Assembly: GCA_017311185.1 (NCBI GenBank)
Contig: JAESUZ010002601.1
Span: 806,001 to 870,000 of the forward strand
Direction of reading: 5' to 3'
Source: Proteles cristata cristata
Lineage: Eukaryota > Chordata > Mammalia > Carnivora > Hyaenidae
Length of the DNA: 64,000 nucleotides
Both the position numbers and the translations under genes were made by a program. Under the pieces are notes generated by a model. The model had not been told where the DNA came from. It did not search any database and saw only the letters and a program-made list of their open reading frames with translations. Shown in pieces: positions 44,848 to 54,915 of this stretch (within the stretch, counting starts at the first letter, position 1; the number at the start of each line of letters is the position of its first letter).

Positions 44848-46733
44848 CTTTAGTGTAAAGTTGCTTAACGAAATCTCTAAAAAGGCCTTATTTCAGAATA
44901 AGCAAGAACAGCTCTGAGTCAACCTCAGAGCTTCAGCAATTCGATTTTGCTTCCAGGGCTGGTGAAAACCTTCTCCCCCAGCCCAGGTAGTCAGTAGTTG
45001 GTGTGTGCCCAGCTGAGAACAGACATCAGGACGCCTTCCAGGTCCCTCTCCAGAGGGCTCTCGGATGTTCACGTCCCTGTGTTCAGTCGAAAACCATCTC
45101 CTTGGCTACCCTTTGGAACAAAATCACTTGCCTTGGGGATAGTAAAGCTATCTCAGTTGGCATTACTAAGAAGCCCATTCTGTCCGTTGATGTACTTCAT
45201 CAGACTTTCCCCAGAGAACCAGCCTGACAAATGTCCCTGAAAACAAGCTGACACCAAAGTGGCGCAACTGCACGGTTGTCAGATCTCATTGCACAGATGG
45301 GTTTTATTTTGAGTTTTTTTTGGTTTTTCTTAATGTTCATCTCCTTTCTGCGGCCCGTCCTCTGTGAAACCAGACATCTCCAGATGGAGCAGGTGGCTCC
45401 TCGTATCTCATACTCGGTACTTAAAACCACTACATCCCAGCTACCTACATTGCTGTCAGCTCTCAATCAGAGCCAGGTAGTTCTTGAACTTGGAATTCTG
45501 ATCCTGCAAGTGGCATTCGGCCACCAACTGGACTGAGCTGACCTCTGTTGTCACTTTGTGTTTCTCCATCAAAATGTGTCTAAGGTATGAACTGTTTGGC
45601 TGATAGCCTTCCCCCTTGTCATAGCTTTCATTGCCAACTCCATCACACGGTTGTCGATAGCATCGTACAAAGCCATTGCAAGGACTCTGGAACCTGCCAC
45701 CAATGACCAGTTCCTGACTAACCAGCCACCTTTTCTTTCTCTTAGCTCCACGTCAGCACTGAGACCAGACTCAAGCACCCCTGTCCTGTAACCGAGACAA
45801 AATGGCGTGTATTGTTTTGGGTTTTTGTGTTTCTTGGCGGGTTTCTTTCCCTCGCTCTCCAAATTTACTTTTGGGACCTGTTCTAAGTGCAAACCCAGCA
45901 GGTTTCACCTGTCCTGTCCATTAGATACCATTATATCTTGCAGGGGTTGTTTCTTGTTTCACGATAAATTGCACGTCCATCTCCATTGGGGATGATGGCC
46001 TATTAATGAGCACTGGTCTAACACAGCCAGCCTCCCCCCTCCCCCCACCCCCTGCACTGTGCTATGTGAGTGGAGGGAGGGAGGATGGAGGGCAGAATCT
46101 ACTGTATGAGATTCAGGAAATCAGTTGTGGTTGGTCAGGATGCAAGTCGGGGTAAGTTCGGTTGGTCAGAGGGAGATGTGCTGGAGATTGTGAAAAAAGG
46201 ATTCTCGAATGATCTCTATTAAGGCAGGGAAGGTTCATTTGTAAGTAGTAATGTGAACTGAATTGCATAAGAGTGTGGCCTTTGTTGTGATATACTATGT
46301 ATTTTCTTATATGCATGAGCCAAACTGTTGCATCATAATTTAGCACTAATGTCTGCTTTTATTTTGGTCATCCTTGTCCACCCTTATTAGTTCTGGGCTG
46401 TTAACTGTAGATAGACCTTGTAAATATGGCAGCCTTTGGTTGCTGCAACCACCTTGGTTTGATTCCGCCCAAGGAGCCACAAACAAGAACTCCACTGTGT
46501 CCTCAGAAGAAAGGGCATTTTGACTTTTGAACCAAAAAGAGGGGAAAAAAATCAGAAATGTTACATCCTGGAGGCTAATTAACTGTAAGACATTTTTAAT
46601 TATGACTACTGTAATTTGACACCATTTGAAATAACCAATTCAAAGACACTAAAGATTTCACAATATTCATTGGTATTGTAACAGAACTACTACTGTATGG
46701 GGTTTTTTGTATTGCTGTTAAGTATTGTTTTGT

Positions 46734-46738
<5 letters not shown>

Positions 46739-46780
<42 letters not shown>
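46739..46780 (+). repeat. (TG)21 microsatellite in 3' UTR
   Basis: 21 pure TG units, preceded by TGTGTGTA. In RNA, UG repeats are the preferred target of TDP-43 and CELF-family proteins, so this is a possible regulatory site about 100 nt before the poly(A) site. Confidence 0.97.
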
Positions 46781-46782
<2 letters not shown>

Positions 46783-46862
46783 CCTCCTGGGGACATGTTA
46801 TATTTTGAAGTGATTAAACTATTTAATTGTGTGTCTATATTTTGGAATGGAATTATTTCTTC

Positions 46863-46868
46863 ATTAAA
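46863..46868 (+). other. poly(A) signal ATTAAA of full-length DTNA
   Basis: ATTAAA in TTCTTCATTAAAAAATG, followed by TGTGTATTTTATAAC and a T-rich run about 30 nt on. It is the only convincing signal near the end of the exon that is outside a repeat. Confidence 0.7.
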
Positions 46869-47139
46869 AAATGTTTTTAAAAACACTATATCTGTGTATT
46901 TTATAACTTTTTTTTCAACGAAAACTTTCCTAAAGCAATGTGGAGCCCGTCGGTTCATAGGAGAAAGACAAATCAGCACTTGCAGCATGAAGCAGGGCCT
47001 GTCAGTTGAGTATTAAGCAACTACAGCAAAATTTCTCACCTTTCCCTGCCTTTGGAGACAGAATTATTTTTGGAAAGGGAAAGCCTTGTTGTACTCTATA
47101 GGGGATGAATGTGAGAATAGGAATAGCTAACATAATTTG

Positions 47140-47275
47140 AGCTGGCTTTGTATCTGACACTGTTACAAGCAGTTTATGTTACTTGACTCGATCCTTTGAA
47201 TCACAGCATCTAGCCAGGTACTTGGCAATTATGAGCTCCACAATTATGTGTTGAATGAATGAATAAATGAATGAC
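47140..47275 (+). mobile_element. LINE-2 3' end
   Basis: GCATCTAGCCAGGTACTTGG followed by TGTGTTGAATGAATGAATAAATGAA is the characteristic L2 terminus. It carries a chance AATAAA that should not be taken as a gene end. Confidence 0.7.
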
Positions 47276-47447
47276 TTTTGTGTGTGCTAGAGCTTGTGAG
47301 AAAGGAGAATCCTGGACGTCAGCGTGTTGAGAGCAACAGGAATCAAGTTAAGAGTTCCAAAGAGTGGACAGAAACTCAGGGTCCACAGAGGTAATCACTC
47401 CCTACATTCTCATCTCTCTCCTGAAAACTTCTGGATTCCCATGCACA

Positions 47448-47534
47448 CTATAGTAAAACTATAATTGAAATTGAAAATACAGTGCAGTAAGTAAATTTTG
47501 TGAGTTGTTCCAACAAGTTAGCAAAACTGAGGAG
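47448..47534 (-). repeat. inverted repeat, left arm
   Basis: Its reverse complement matches 50484-50564 at about 79 of 81 positions plus one 6-nt indel. Similarity stops sharply on both sides. Confidence 0.9.
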
Positions 47535-48097
47535 TTGTTGTGTGTTTTGTTTGCTCAAAGAGCCAATTCCTTTGCAGAGCCAATAGCAGAATCTGTGAAT
47601 CTGGCTCCAACACTTCATGAATGGCATTTTTGGGAACTCTGACTTGGAATGTTGCTGAAAGTCTGTGCTCACAGAGTCTGGGGTTGATTTACAGCTCATG
47701 AAAACGCTATATACACTCAAGAGGTACTAGAGAAAGAAACCAAGAGTCTCTGCTCGACATCAAGTGCCGGGGCAAATCCTGACCTGAAATGACCACTAGT
47801 GGGAGCTCAGACATCCCCTTCCGTTTGGAGGTGAGAGACCAAGGTATGTCCATGGGTGTCTGTCTAAGTGTCTCTCAGCTGCATCTCAATGCTTCATTCC
47901 CTCATCTCCGACAGGCCACATTTCGCTCTGATCCCTACCTCAGCATTTCCTAAATTTATCTAATTACCAAAGTAACCTGAAGAATCGACTAATCTGAATT
48001 ACTGGTCTAGCCTCGGGTCAGGAAATCTGTATTTTTAACAAGTATCTCAGGTAATATGGCCTGACAAATTGTAAGAACTATACTCTTCTTGCTACTC

Positions 48098-48255
48098 AAA
48101 ATGTGGTGCAAGGACCCACAGCTTTGGCATCACCTGGGAGCTACTTACAAATGCAGAAGCCCAGGCCCCAAACCTACTGAATTAGAGTCAGCATTTCATC
48201 AAGAACCCCAGGGAATCTATGTGTACTTTAAAATTTAGGAGGCACTGACCTGGAG
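48098..48255. mobile_element. MER5A-like fragment
   Basis: CTACTCAAAATGTGGTGCAAGGACC, GGCATCACCTGGGAGC, AAATGCAGAAGCCCAGGCCCC and CCTACTGAATTAGAGTCAGC are the typical blocks. Confidence 0.75.
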
Positions 48256-48339
48256 TCCAGCTTTAATCCTAGCCTTCCAGGATTAGGTTCAGTTGGGTCC
48301 TCGGGGCATAGAATGGCAAGGCAGGAGTCCTCCTTAAAT

Positions 48340-48475
48340 AAATGTCATGCTTCTCGAACTTACAGAGTTTTGATTCAGTAAGTCTGGGGTGGGGACTGAG
48401 ATCTGCATTTTAAATAATTTCTCAGGTGATGCTGATACTAGTCTGAGGGCTACACTTTGAGGTGCCAGGCTATGG
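48340..48475. mobile_element. MER5A-like fragment (opposite orientation)
   Basis: GATTCAGTAAGTCTGGGGTGGGG, TGAGATCTGCATTTTAAATAA and CTCAGGTGATGCTGATACTAG followed by GGGCTACACTTTGAG, the other orientation of the element. Confidence 0.75.
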
Positions 48476-48984
48476 ATTTCTTTTAAGGTAAATTCTAGGG
48501 ACCTTGTTACTGGTAAGTCACATTTGTGTATTTCTATGCATCGCAAGAAAGATACTCAAGTCTAAGGACGTGAACATAATGGAAGCTCAGTTAGTTGGAG
48601 CCCCTCAGGTAACACCGCAGCAGTTAAAGTAGACAATGAGCACTGGAAGCAGCTGAATTTAAGTATGCTAGTATGCTGTCAAAGAAGGATCTTTTGCTCC
48701 AAGAATTGAGGCCTCTGTCTCCATGATACAGAGAATCACCCAGGAGTAGGACTCCAAGGTCCTAGTGGCCCCAGAAGGTCAGATTTGCAAAGTTGGGATA
48801 GAGCCAAGTGTGGTGAGAAGAAGCTGGAAAAGTTTCAGATTCATCATCCCATCAGAGCACATCAGCTACTGAGACACTCAACACCCAGGAAGAGGTTCTC
48901 TGGGCACCTTGGAAACCTAGACTGGGATTTGATGCCATGGACTAGGTTGGGGCACTATGTTGTGATGGAGCCACCTCCATTTTT

Positions 48985-49345
48985 AAGAACCCAAAGATAT
49001 ATAAGCAAGTATGTTCATGCAGCCTTATCTATAATATTAGAAGATAATGGACACTAACTAAGGAACCCTTAAACTACTTAAGGCAAAATATGGTAGGCTA
49101 GAATACTAAGAAGCCATAAAAATAATGATGAAGATATATATTTATCAACATGGAAAATATTTACATAAGCCCAGCCAAAAATCAGATCATAATAGAGTGT
49201 AAGAATGATCCTGGTTTGATAAATATTTGAGTGCTTGTGCAGGAAAAATATACACAGGAATGTTGATGATCTAAATCATAGGACTGGGGGTGATATTTTT
49301 ATTTCTTCATCAGGCTGTTCCATCGTTTCAGGTTTTGTGCCATAA
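48985..49345 (+). mobile_element. L1M (old LINE-1) 3' fragment
   Basis: AAGATATATAAGCAAGTATGTTCATGCAGC, TCTATAATATTAGAAGATAATGG, AATACTAAGAAGCCATAAAAATAATG and AAAATATACACAGGAATGTTG are worn copies of the L1M 3' region. Confidence 0.65.
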
Positions 49346-50329
49346 AATAGAGTAAGTGGGAGAACAAGTGCATGGATAAGAAACACCAGGATTGGACACT
49401 TTCTTCAGTTCAGTAAGGCTACTCGAGTTAGCCAACATCTTTGACGGGCATGTCTAACAATGAGAATCTTTCTATGCCTTCAGTAAACAAAGGATTCTCT
49501 TTTTACTTAAGAGATGCTCAATAACATTAGTATGCCACAGAGCATTGGAAAATATGTGTATGCTTACTTTAAAGAAAACCAAGTAAAAAATATCAGAGGC
49601 TTATGAGTCAAGTTAAATAATGACAATTCTTCATCCTCTTCCGAGTGCTAATTGGTTCAGTAATAGATAGAAACAAAGCAAGTGAACTAGTAATGCAGGC
49701 CATACACATTCCCCATGTCTGGTTCTGCTGTCTCAAGGGTAAAATGGGGCTAAATCACACTGGTGGTTGTTTTCTTTGCTTTCCAGTCCCCTAATTGTGC
49801 TCTTGAGAAGGAGGGCCGCTAAGGATAAGTCTTGGGCAAGAACATCTGTTGGAACACAAATGACAGTAGGTAAATGGTTTCTCTGGCATTCCATTTTTCT
49901 GGAAGTCTCTTTGTAGCTGCTCTTTCTTAAGAACAGATACTCCCTGAAAATATCTGGAAAGTTCTCTTTCTTCAAAGAGAAACTTACTTTTGCTCTCTTT
50001 GGAATTCTTTTCCCTGACAAATATGTTTCTTGCTGTCAGCAGAGTAAGAATAGACCAAGAAGATAAGGAGAAAGGTATGTGCTCAGGTGTGCCAGCTCTA
50101 GACTGAGGGAGTCCTCCACACAGTCAGTTTCACTCATCTGGTATGTGAGCCAAACACTTTACAGTAATAAAGAGTTTTCATTTGCTTGGATCTGTCCCCA
50201 TTTCTATACACTGTGTGCCAAATAACATAGATTTATAATTAGTTTTTAAATCATAGAGGAAATTTAAAGTGGTATTACAAATCAAAAACACAATGTGTTC
50301 CATTTCTACCCCAAGTGGGATTATTGCAA

Positions 50330-50960
50330 TTCAGTTCTAACACTAACTACCCAGAGTTAGCATACACCCCACAGGTGAGGGTTAAAGTTCCCCCACAAGA
50401 TTGCCCCCACTTCAAATGCCAGTCACAAGTCTCAAGGGCTACCCACACTTCTGACTGTCTATAAATTCAGAGATTTCCAGAAGCTCCTCAGTTTTGCTAA
50501 CTTGTTGGAACAACTCACAGAATTTACTTACCGCACTGTATTTTCAATTATAGTTTTACTATAGAGGATACAATGAAGAGATACATAGGGCAAGGTGTGC
50601 AGGAGGGGATGAGGATGCAGAGTTTCTATGCCCTCTTCTTGGGGAATCTGAGCACAAAATTATCCTATGTTCACCAAGCAGGAAGCTTCTGTGTCCAGAG
50701 CTTATACTGGGATTGCATCATGTGTTCATAGTTGATTAAACCAAATGAACTCAATCTCCAGGTTCCCTCACCTTCCTGGAGGTAGGACTGGTGCAAAGTT
50801 CCAATGATCTAGTCACATAGTTGATCTTTCTGATAACCAGCCCCCATCCTGAAGCAGTCCCACCAGGAGTTACCTCATTAGCATAACACACTTCTTTCAA
50901 GAAATTCCAGGGGATTTAAACTCTTCCAGGAGCCAGGAACCAAGGCCAGAAAAATTCTGC
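50330..50960. repeat. old LTR-like interspersed repeat
   Basis: AACTTGTTGGAACAACTCACAGAA, GAAGAGATACATAGGGCAAGGTG, ACCAGCCCCCATCCTGAAGC and CACCTCATTAGCATAA-like blocks recur in mammalian genomes as part of old endogenous-retrovirus-type LTRs. I do not name the family. No coding sequence is visible. Confidence 0.5.
50484..50564 (+). repeat. inverted repeat, right arm
   Basis: Partner of 47448-47534 in opposite orientation, about 3 kb apart, and lying inside the LTR-like repeat. Confidence 0.9.
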
Positions 50961-51075
50961 ATTATACCACACAATATTATTCAATTTATTTAGTTAATTT
51001 AACCAGGGATCTTTATTTCTTCAAACTGCATTGAGTTCCATCTAATGTCCTTTCACTTAAACTTAGGACTCCCTT

Positions 51076-51319
51076 GGGGCGCCTGGGTGGCTTAGTCGGT
51101 TAAGTGTCCGACTTTCGCTTAGGTCATGATCTCGCGGATTGTGGGTTCGAGCCCCACATCGGGCTCTGTGCTGACTGCCAGCTCAGAGCCTGGAGCCTGT
51201 TTCAGTCTGTGACTCCCTCTCTCTCTGACCCTCCCCTGCTCACGCTATCTCTCTCTATCCTAGAAATAAATAAAACGTTAAAAAAAATTTTTTTTAAAAA
51301 AACAAACAAAAAAACAAAA
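51076..51319 (+). mobile_element. CAN-SINE, young subfamily
   Basis: TTTCGCTTAGGTCATGATC and CTGACTGCCAGCTCAGAG diagnostic sites, with a long A/T-rich tail including ACAAAC repeats. Perfect 17-bp target-site duplication AAACTTAGGACTCCCTT at 51059-51075 and 51320-51336. Confidence 0.97.
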
Positions 51320-51344
51320 AAACTTAGGACTCCCTTTAGCATTT

Positions 51345-51725
51345 AGCATTCTTGCAAAGCAGGTCTACTGGTAATGAACTCCCTCAGCTTTTGTTTATCT
51401 GAAAATGTCTTAATTTCTCCCTCATTTTTGAAGAATATTTTTATCAGATATCTAGTTCTTGGTTGACATGTGGTTTGTTGTTTTTGTTTTTGTTTTTTTC
51501 CTTTCAGCACTTTAAATATGTCATCTCACTACTCTCTGGCTTCTGTTGTTTCTGATGAGAAATTGTTAATCCTATTAAAGCACCCTTGTATATGACAGCC
51601 ATTTCTCTCTGGCTGCTTTCAGGATCTCTCTTGGTCTTTGGCTTTCTACCATTTTATTATAATGTGTCTCCATGGGGATCACATTGAGTTTATCTTACTT
51701 GGAGTTTGATGAGCTTCTTGGTTGT
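51345..51725. mobile_element. L1M-type fragment
   Basis: GCAAAGCAGGTCTACTGGTAATGAACTC, TTTTTGAAGAATATTTTTATCAGATA, TTTCAGCACTTTAAATATGTCATC and TTGGAGTTTGATGAGCTTCTTGG correspond to a common old-L1 block. Confidence 0.7.
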
Positions 51726-51744
51726 ATAGAAACAAACTCAGCAA

Positions 51745-52310
51745 ATGATTTTGCTAGATTAGTTAGGAAGTCACTATAATAATTCAGCCAAAAGAGATAG
51801 TACTAGCTTTGATTAAGGATAGAGGGGAAATATTCATATTCTAAATATATTTGGAGGGCAGAATCAACAGGTTTTGTAAATGGAGTAGATGTGAGTGAGA
51901 GAAAGAGGAAACAAAGATAATACCACAATTTAGGAGCCGAAATAACTGAGGGAAAGGGGTCATATCACTGAGATAGAGAAGGCAGGGAAGACCAAGCTTT
52001 GAATGGGCAGTTTCTCAGGAGCTCAGACCTGGACATAATACATTTAAGATTCCTATTAGACATTTAAGTGGAAAGAGGGAGTAGTGTGTTGGAAATCTAG
52101 GCCTAGAATTCAGGAGAGAAGTCAAGATCAGAGCTATAAATCTTGGAGTTGAGAGCATACAATTGATAAAGGGGACCAAGAAGGAATGGTCAGGGAGGTA
52201 GAAGAATATCAGGATCTGTAGTTTCCTGGATGCCAAATGATGAAAGTGTTTTAAGGAGGAAAGGCATCATCAAATGTGTTGAATGTAGCTGATAGGTTAG
52301 GTAAGCTAAG
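51745..52310. repeat. ancient interspersed repeat, same unnamed family as 15660-16250
   Basis: GAATCAACAGGTTTTG, CCTATTAGACATTTAAGTGG, TTGGAAATCTAGGCCTAGAATTCAGGAG and TTGAATGTAGCTGATAGGTTAGG follow the later part of the consensus as I remember it. Confidence 0.5.
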
Positions 52311-53818
52311 AACAATCAATTAGCTCAGTGCATGAATGTTGAACTGAATTAACTCAATCATATTCAAAGAATCTCTTTGCAGGTTCTCAACTCCTGTGTT
52401 CTCAATGAAATCTTGAGAAACACTGAGTGGAAACTCATGTTTGTTCTTCCTCTCAGGGTCTTAGGGGATTAGCTGTGTGGCATAGCAAAAGGACAGGTTG
52501 ACTCCGATTTCCATCTCCACATTCCCTCATGGCCAGCTCCCTACCTTCTTTCTCACTTAGGGAGATCAGTCCACAAAGAAAACACTGAAAACTTTCATAC
52601 TGCATTAGGTACTCGGTAACAACCAAGTTAAGATAGAAAGCGTTTTCTTATTGACCCTTCAAAATGTTTTTTTTTTAATTGTTATTTTTGGAAAGGGACC
52701 ATTTTATTTATTGATTTTGGAACTTTGTCGGCCTCAGTTATATTTCTGAAGAAGAAAGGCTAAACTATAATACTCGTCTACTCTCTGGATGTGTAAAAAT
52801 AATGTTTAAAAAAAAATGGCTCTCCCATTTTATGGCACCATGTATCTGTTTGACACTATCTGCTCAAAGCTTTCAGCACCAAATTTAAGAAAACAATACA
52901 CGTAAAACACCCAGCAAGCTTCCTGAACATGCTGGAAGTTCAGCTGTGGCAGTTCCTTTCCCTTTGTCCCTTGTGAAGTTTACAATTCTCTTTTTAAATG
53001 GGTGTGATAGTTTTAGTTTTCAGAACACTCAAGCAAAAATAAATTTAACTTAAAAACAAATATAAGGAAATCTAAGACTAGAAATTAAAATATTGTTATG
53101 CTAGAGGGATTTAGTGATCCTATACACACTAAATTCTGAGATCCTCCAGCTGTCTTTCCCCACTCAACAAACAGAACAGCCAGGAATTACTCTTCAGATA
53201 AAAGATGAAAGCGCCCTCTCTGGGAAATCTGACTAACCCCACCGCCACCCCCAAAAAAGCCCTAATAATACTGACATGGGCCCAACCAGAGTACCTTATA
53301 GAAAAGGTCATATGCTAAGACTACCAATTAGCTCCTTACACTCTGACTCTTACGAGTGAGCAGATAACCAAGTATAACCAGACACTTGAGAAAAAGCCTT
53401 TACCATGAGTGATAGAGACCAAAACAGGAAAAAATAGCACCTTAGAGGAAGAATGGACTATCATAAGGAAATTAAATAATGTTATACTAGCTGCTAAAAC
53501 AATCAAACCCATATAGAATAATGATTGTGTATAGTGAAAAGCCCAGAAGGAATATTCCTAATATGTGTAGCTTTCCTCCAAATACTGATTTGGGGATCCT
53601 GGCTTCTTCTACCTTTTGAAAATTTGTAATTTGTACTCTATTTTATAGTGCATTTCCAATACTGTATAATGTCCATGCTGACAAAACCCAGATCTACTCA
53701 TTTATCCCTAGAAAATAGATAAGAAAATCAGTATAATCATTAATTGCCAAGCTGTTCAAAAAAAGGAAAGTAATCATAGTACTAATACCACATACTTCAA
53801 CTTTGAATCTCACCTTTA

Positions 53819-54039
53819 TTTTTTTTTATTTATTTATTTTTTTTTTTTATTTCTAGGAGAGAGAGAGAGACAGCATGAGCAGGGGAGGGTCAGAGAGAGG
53901 GAGTCACAGACTGAAACAGGCTCCAGGCTCAGAGCTGACAGTCAGCACAGAGCCCGATGCGGGCTCGAACCCACGAACCGTGAGATCATGACCTAAGCGA
54001 AAGTCGGACGCTTAACCAACTAAGCCACCCAGGCACCCC
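53819..54039 (-). mobile_element. CAN-SINE, young subfamily
   Basis: Minus-strand copy with ACCTAAGCGAAAGTCGGACGC (complement of the young diagnostic site) and GAGCTGACAGTCAGCAC. Perfect 15-bp target-site duplication TGAATCTCACCTTTA at 53804-53818 and 54040-54054. Confidence 0.97.
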
Positions 54040-54189
54040 TGAATCTCACCTTTAAATAGCATACATACAATAATAATGTAAGCACAGAATAACAATCAAC
54101 CAAAGTCACACAGAACCATTTTGGGAAGATGTGTACATGTGCTTTGTAGAGGAGGAGAGCTAACTTCTCATTTTCCATAGTGAGGAAAC

Positions 54190-54500
54190 CATAGATAATC
54201 CCCAAAACATAAAAACAAGAATATATACAAGCATATTATTTAGAGGTAAACACCAAAAGAATCAAAAAGTATGAAATTAGTTGTTTCCAAGAAAAGGAAT
54301 TTAGAAAAAATAACAAACTTTTTAGACAAGTGAGCATAATTTTGATTTTTAAAAAGAAAAATGGTAAGCAATACTTTAAGGTGTTAACAGAGATTGCCCT
54401 TGGATGATGGATTTTTGGACAAATTTTTAAAATATTTTTCTTCCATCTGTATTTTCTACATAATCTGAAATAAACATGGGTTACTTTTATGGTTGAAATA
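54190..54500 (+). mobile_element. L1M 3'-end fragment
   Basis: TTAGTTGTTTCCAAGAAAAGG, TTTTTCTTCCATCTGTATTTTCTAC and AAACATGGGTTACTTTTATG resemble the terminal 3' UTR of old L1M elements. Confidence 0.6.
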
Positions 54501-54755
54501 TTAGATAAAGTTTAAAAGTAATGTGTCTTTCTATCTGAAAATGAGTCTTCATGACATTAATTTGCTCGTCTAATTGACAGAAAACTTGCATATGTTTGAC
54601 CCTTTTGTAAAACATACCAGATATGGCCCTCTTCCACTTACTTTCTTAACTACCTTGTTGTTTTCTTAACAATGACAAAACAAATGTCTCTCTAGGAAGG
54701 ATTGCAATTTTGAGGACCATTTCAAGGCAAATTTGACCAGTAGTAAGAATACACA

Positions 54756-54915
54756 GTGAGAGAGAGAGAGTAAAAGTGCATGTACAAGTGGGGGAGGGGT
54801 GGAGAGAGGGAGAGAAAGAATCCCAAGCAGGGCTCAATCCCAGGAACTATGAGATAAAGACCTGAGCCAAAATCAAGAGTCTGACACCTAACCTACTGAG
54901 CCACCCAGATGCCCC
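54756..54915 (-). mobile_element. CAN-SINE, truncated or old
   Basis: Minus-strand head GGGGCATCTGGGTGGCTCAG, core ATTGAGCCCTGCTTGGGATTC missing the middle block, purine-rich AGAGAGAGAGAG end. Shorter than full length through an internal loss. Confidence 0.9.

Larger units (their letters stand above)
1..46885 (+). other. DTNA: DTNA (alpha-dystrobrevin) gene, 3' part, running in from the left edge
   Basis: Ten exons on the + strand, each with an AG acceptor and GT donor and compatible phases, join into 328 codons plus stop that I recognise as the C-terminal half of alpha-dystrobrevin. The protein is a cytoplasmic member of the dystrophin-associated glycoprotein complex at muscle membrane, neuromuscular junction and brain synapses. 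It binds dystrophin or utrophin through paired coiled coils, and syntrophins upstream of this part. The window begins inside an intron, so the EF-hand-like and ZZ zinc-finger exons are not here. The gene ends near 46885, where an ATTAAA lies at 46863. The paralogue DTNB was considered, but the tyrosine-bearing tail ending VSLQG is that of DTNA. Confidence 0.96.
43131..46885 (+). other. DTNA: DTNA terminal exon (3' UTR; alternative C-terminus at its start)
   Basis: Begins after TTATTCCCAG and runs to a cleavage point near 46885, downstream of ATTAAA at 46863. As the continuation of 40116-40164 it is all UTR. If joined directly to the exon ending 38210, it stays open for 49 codons to TGA at 43278-43280. 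It holds a (CA)n tract (43458-43492), a MER5A-like element (44657-44847) and a (TG)n tract (46739-46780). Coordinates rest on splice and poly(A) signals, not on transcripts. Confidence 0.75.
46886..51058. other. intergenic 3' flank, proximal part
   Basis: No gene recognised. Contains an L2 3' end (47140-47275), two MER5A-like pieces (48098-48255 and 48340-48475), L1M (48985-49345), an old LTR-like repeat (50330-50960) and one inverted pair (47448-47534 with 50484-50564). 49400-50320 shows nothing recognisable. Confidence 0.75.
51337..53803. other. intergenic flank
   Basis: L1M-type sequence at 51345-51725 and an old unnamed repeat at 51745-52310. 52310-53803 shows no gene, SINE or simple repeat of note. 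Confidence 0.7.

Noticed and set aside
46596..46988. 130-codon minus-strand open frame across the (TG)n tract
   Set aside because: The dinucleotide repeat itself gives the long THTHTH stretch; not a gene.
47258..47275. AATAAA as the end of DTNA
   Set aside because: It sits in the 3' end of an L2 repeat, and the ATTAAA at 46863 comes first with a better downstream context.
50330..50960. functional endogenous retrovirus
   Set aside because: Only LTR-like, heavily diverged sequence; no gag, pol or env reading frame.
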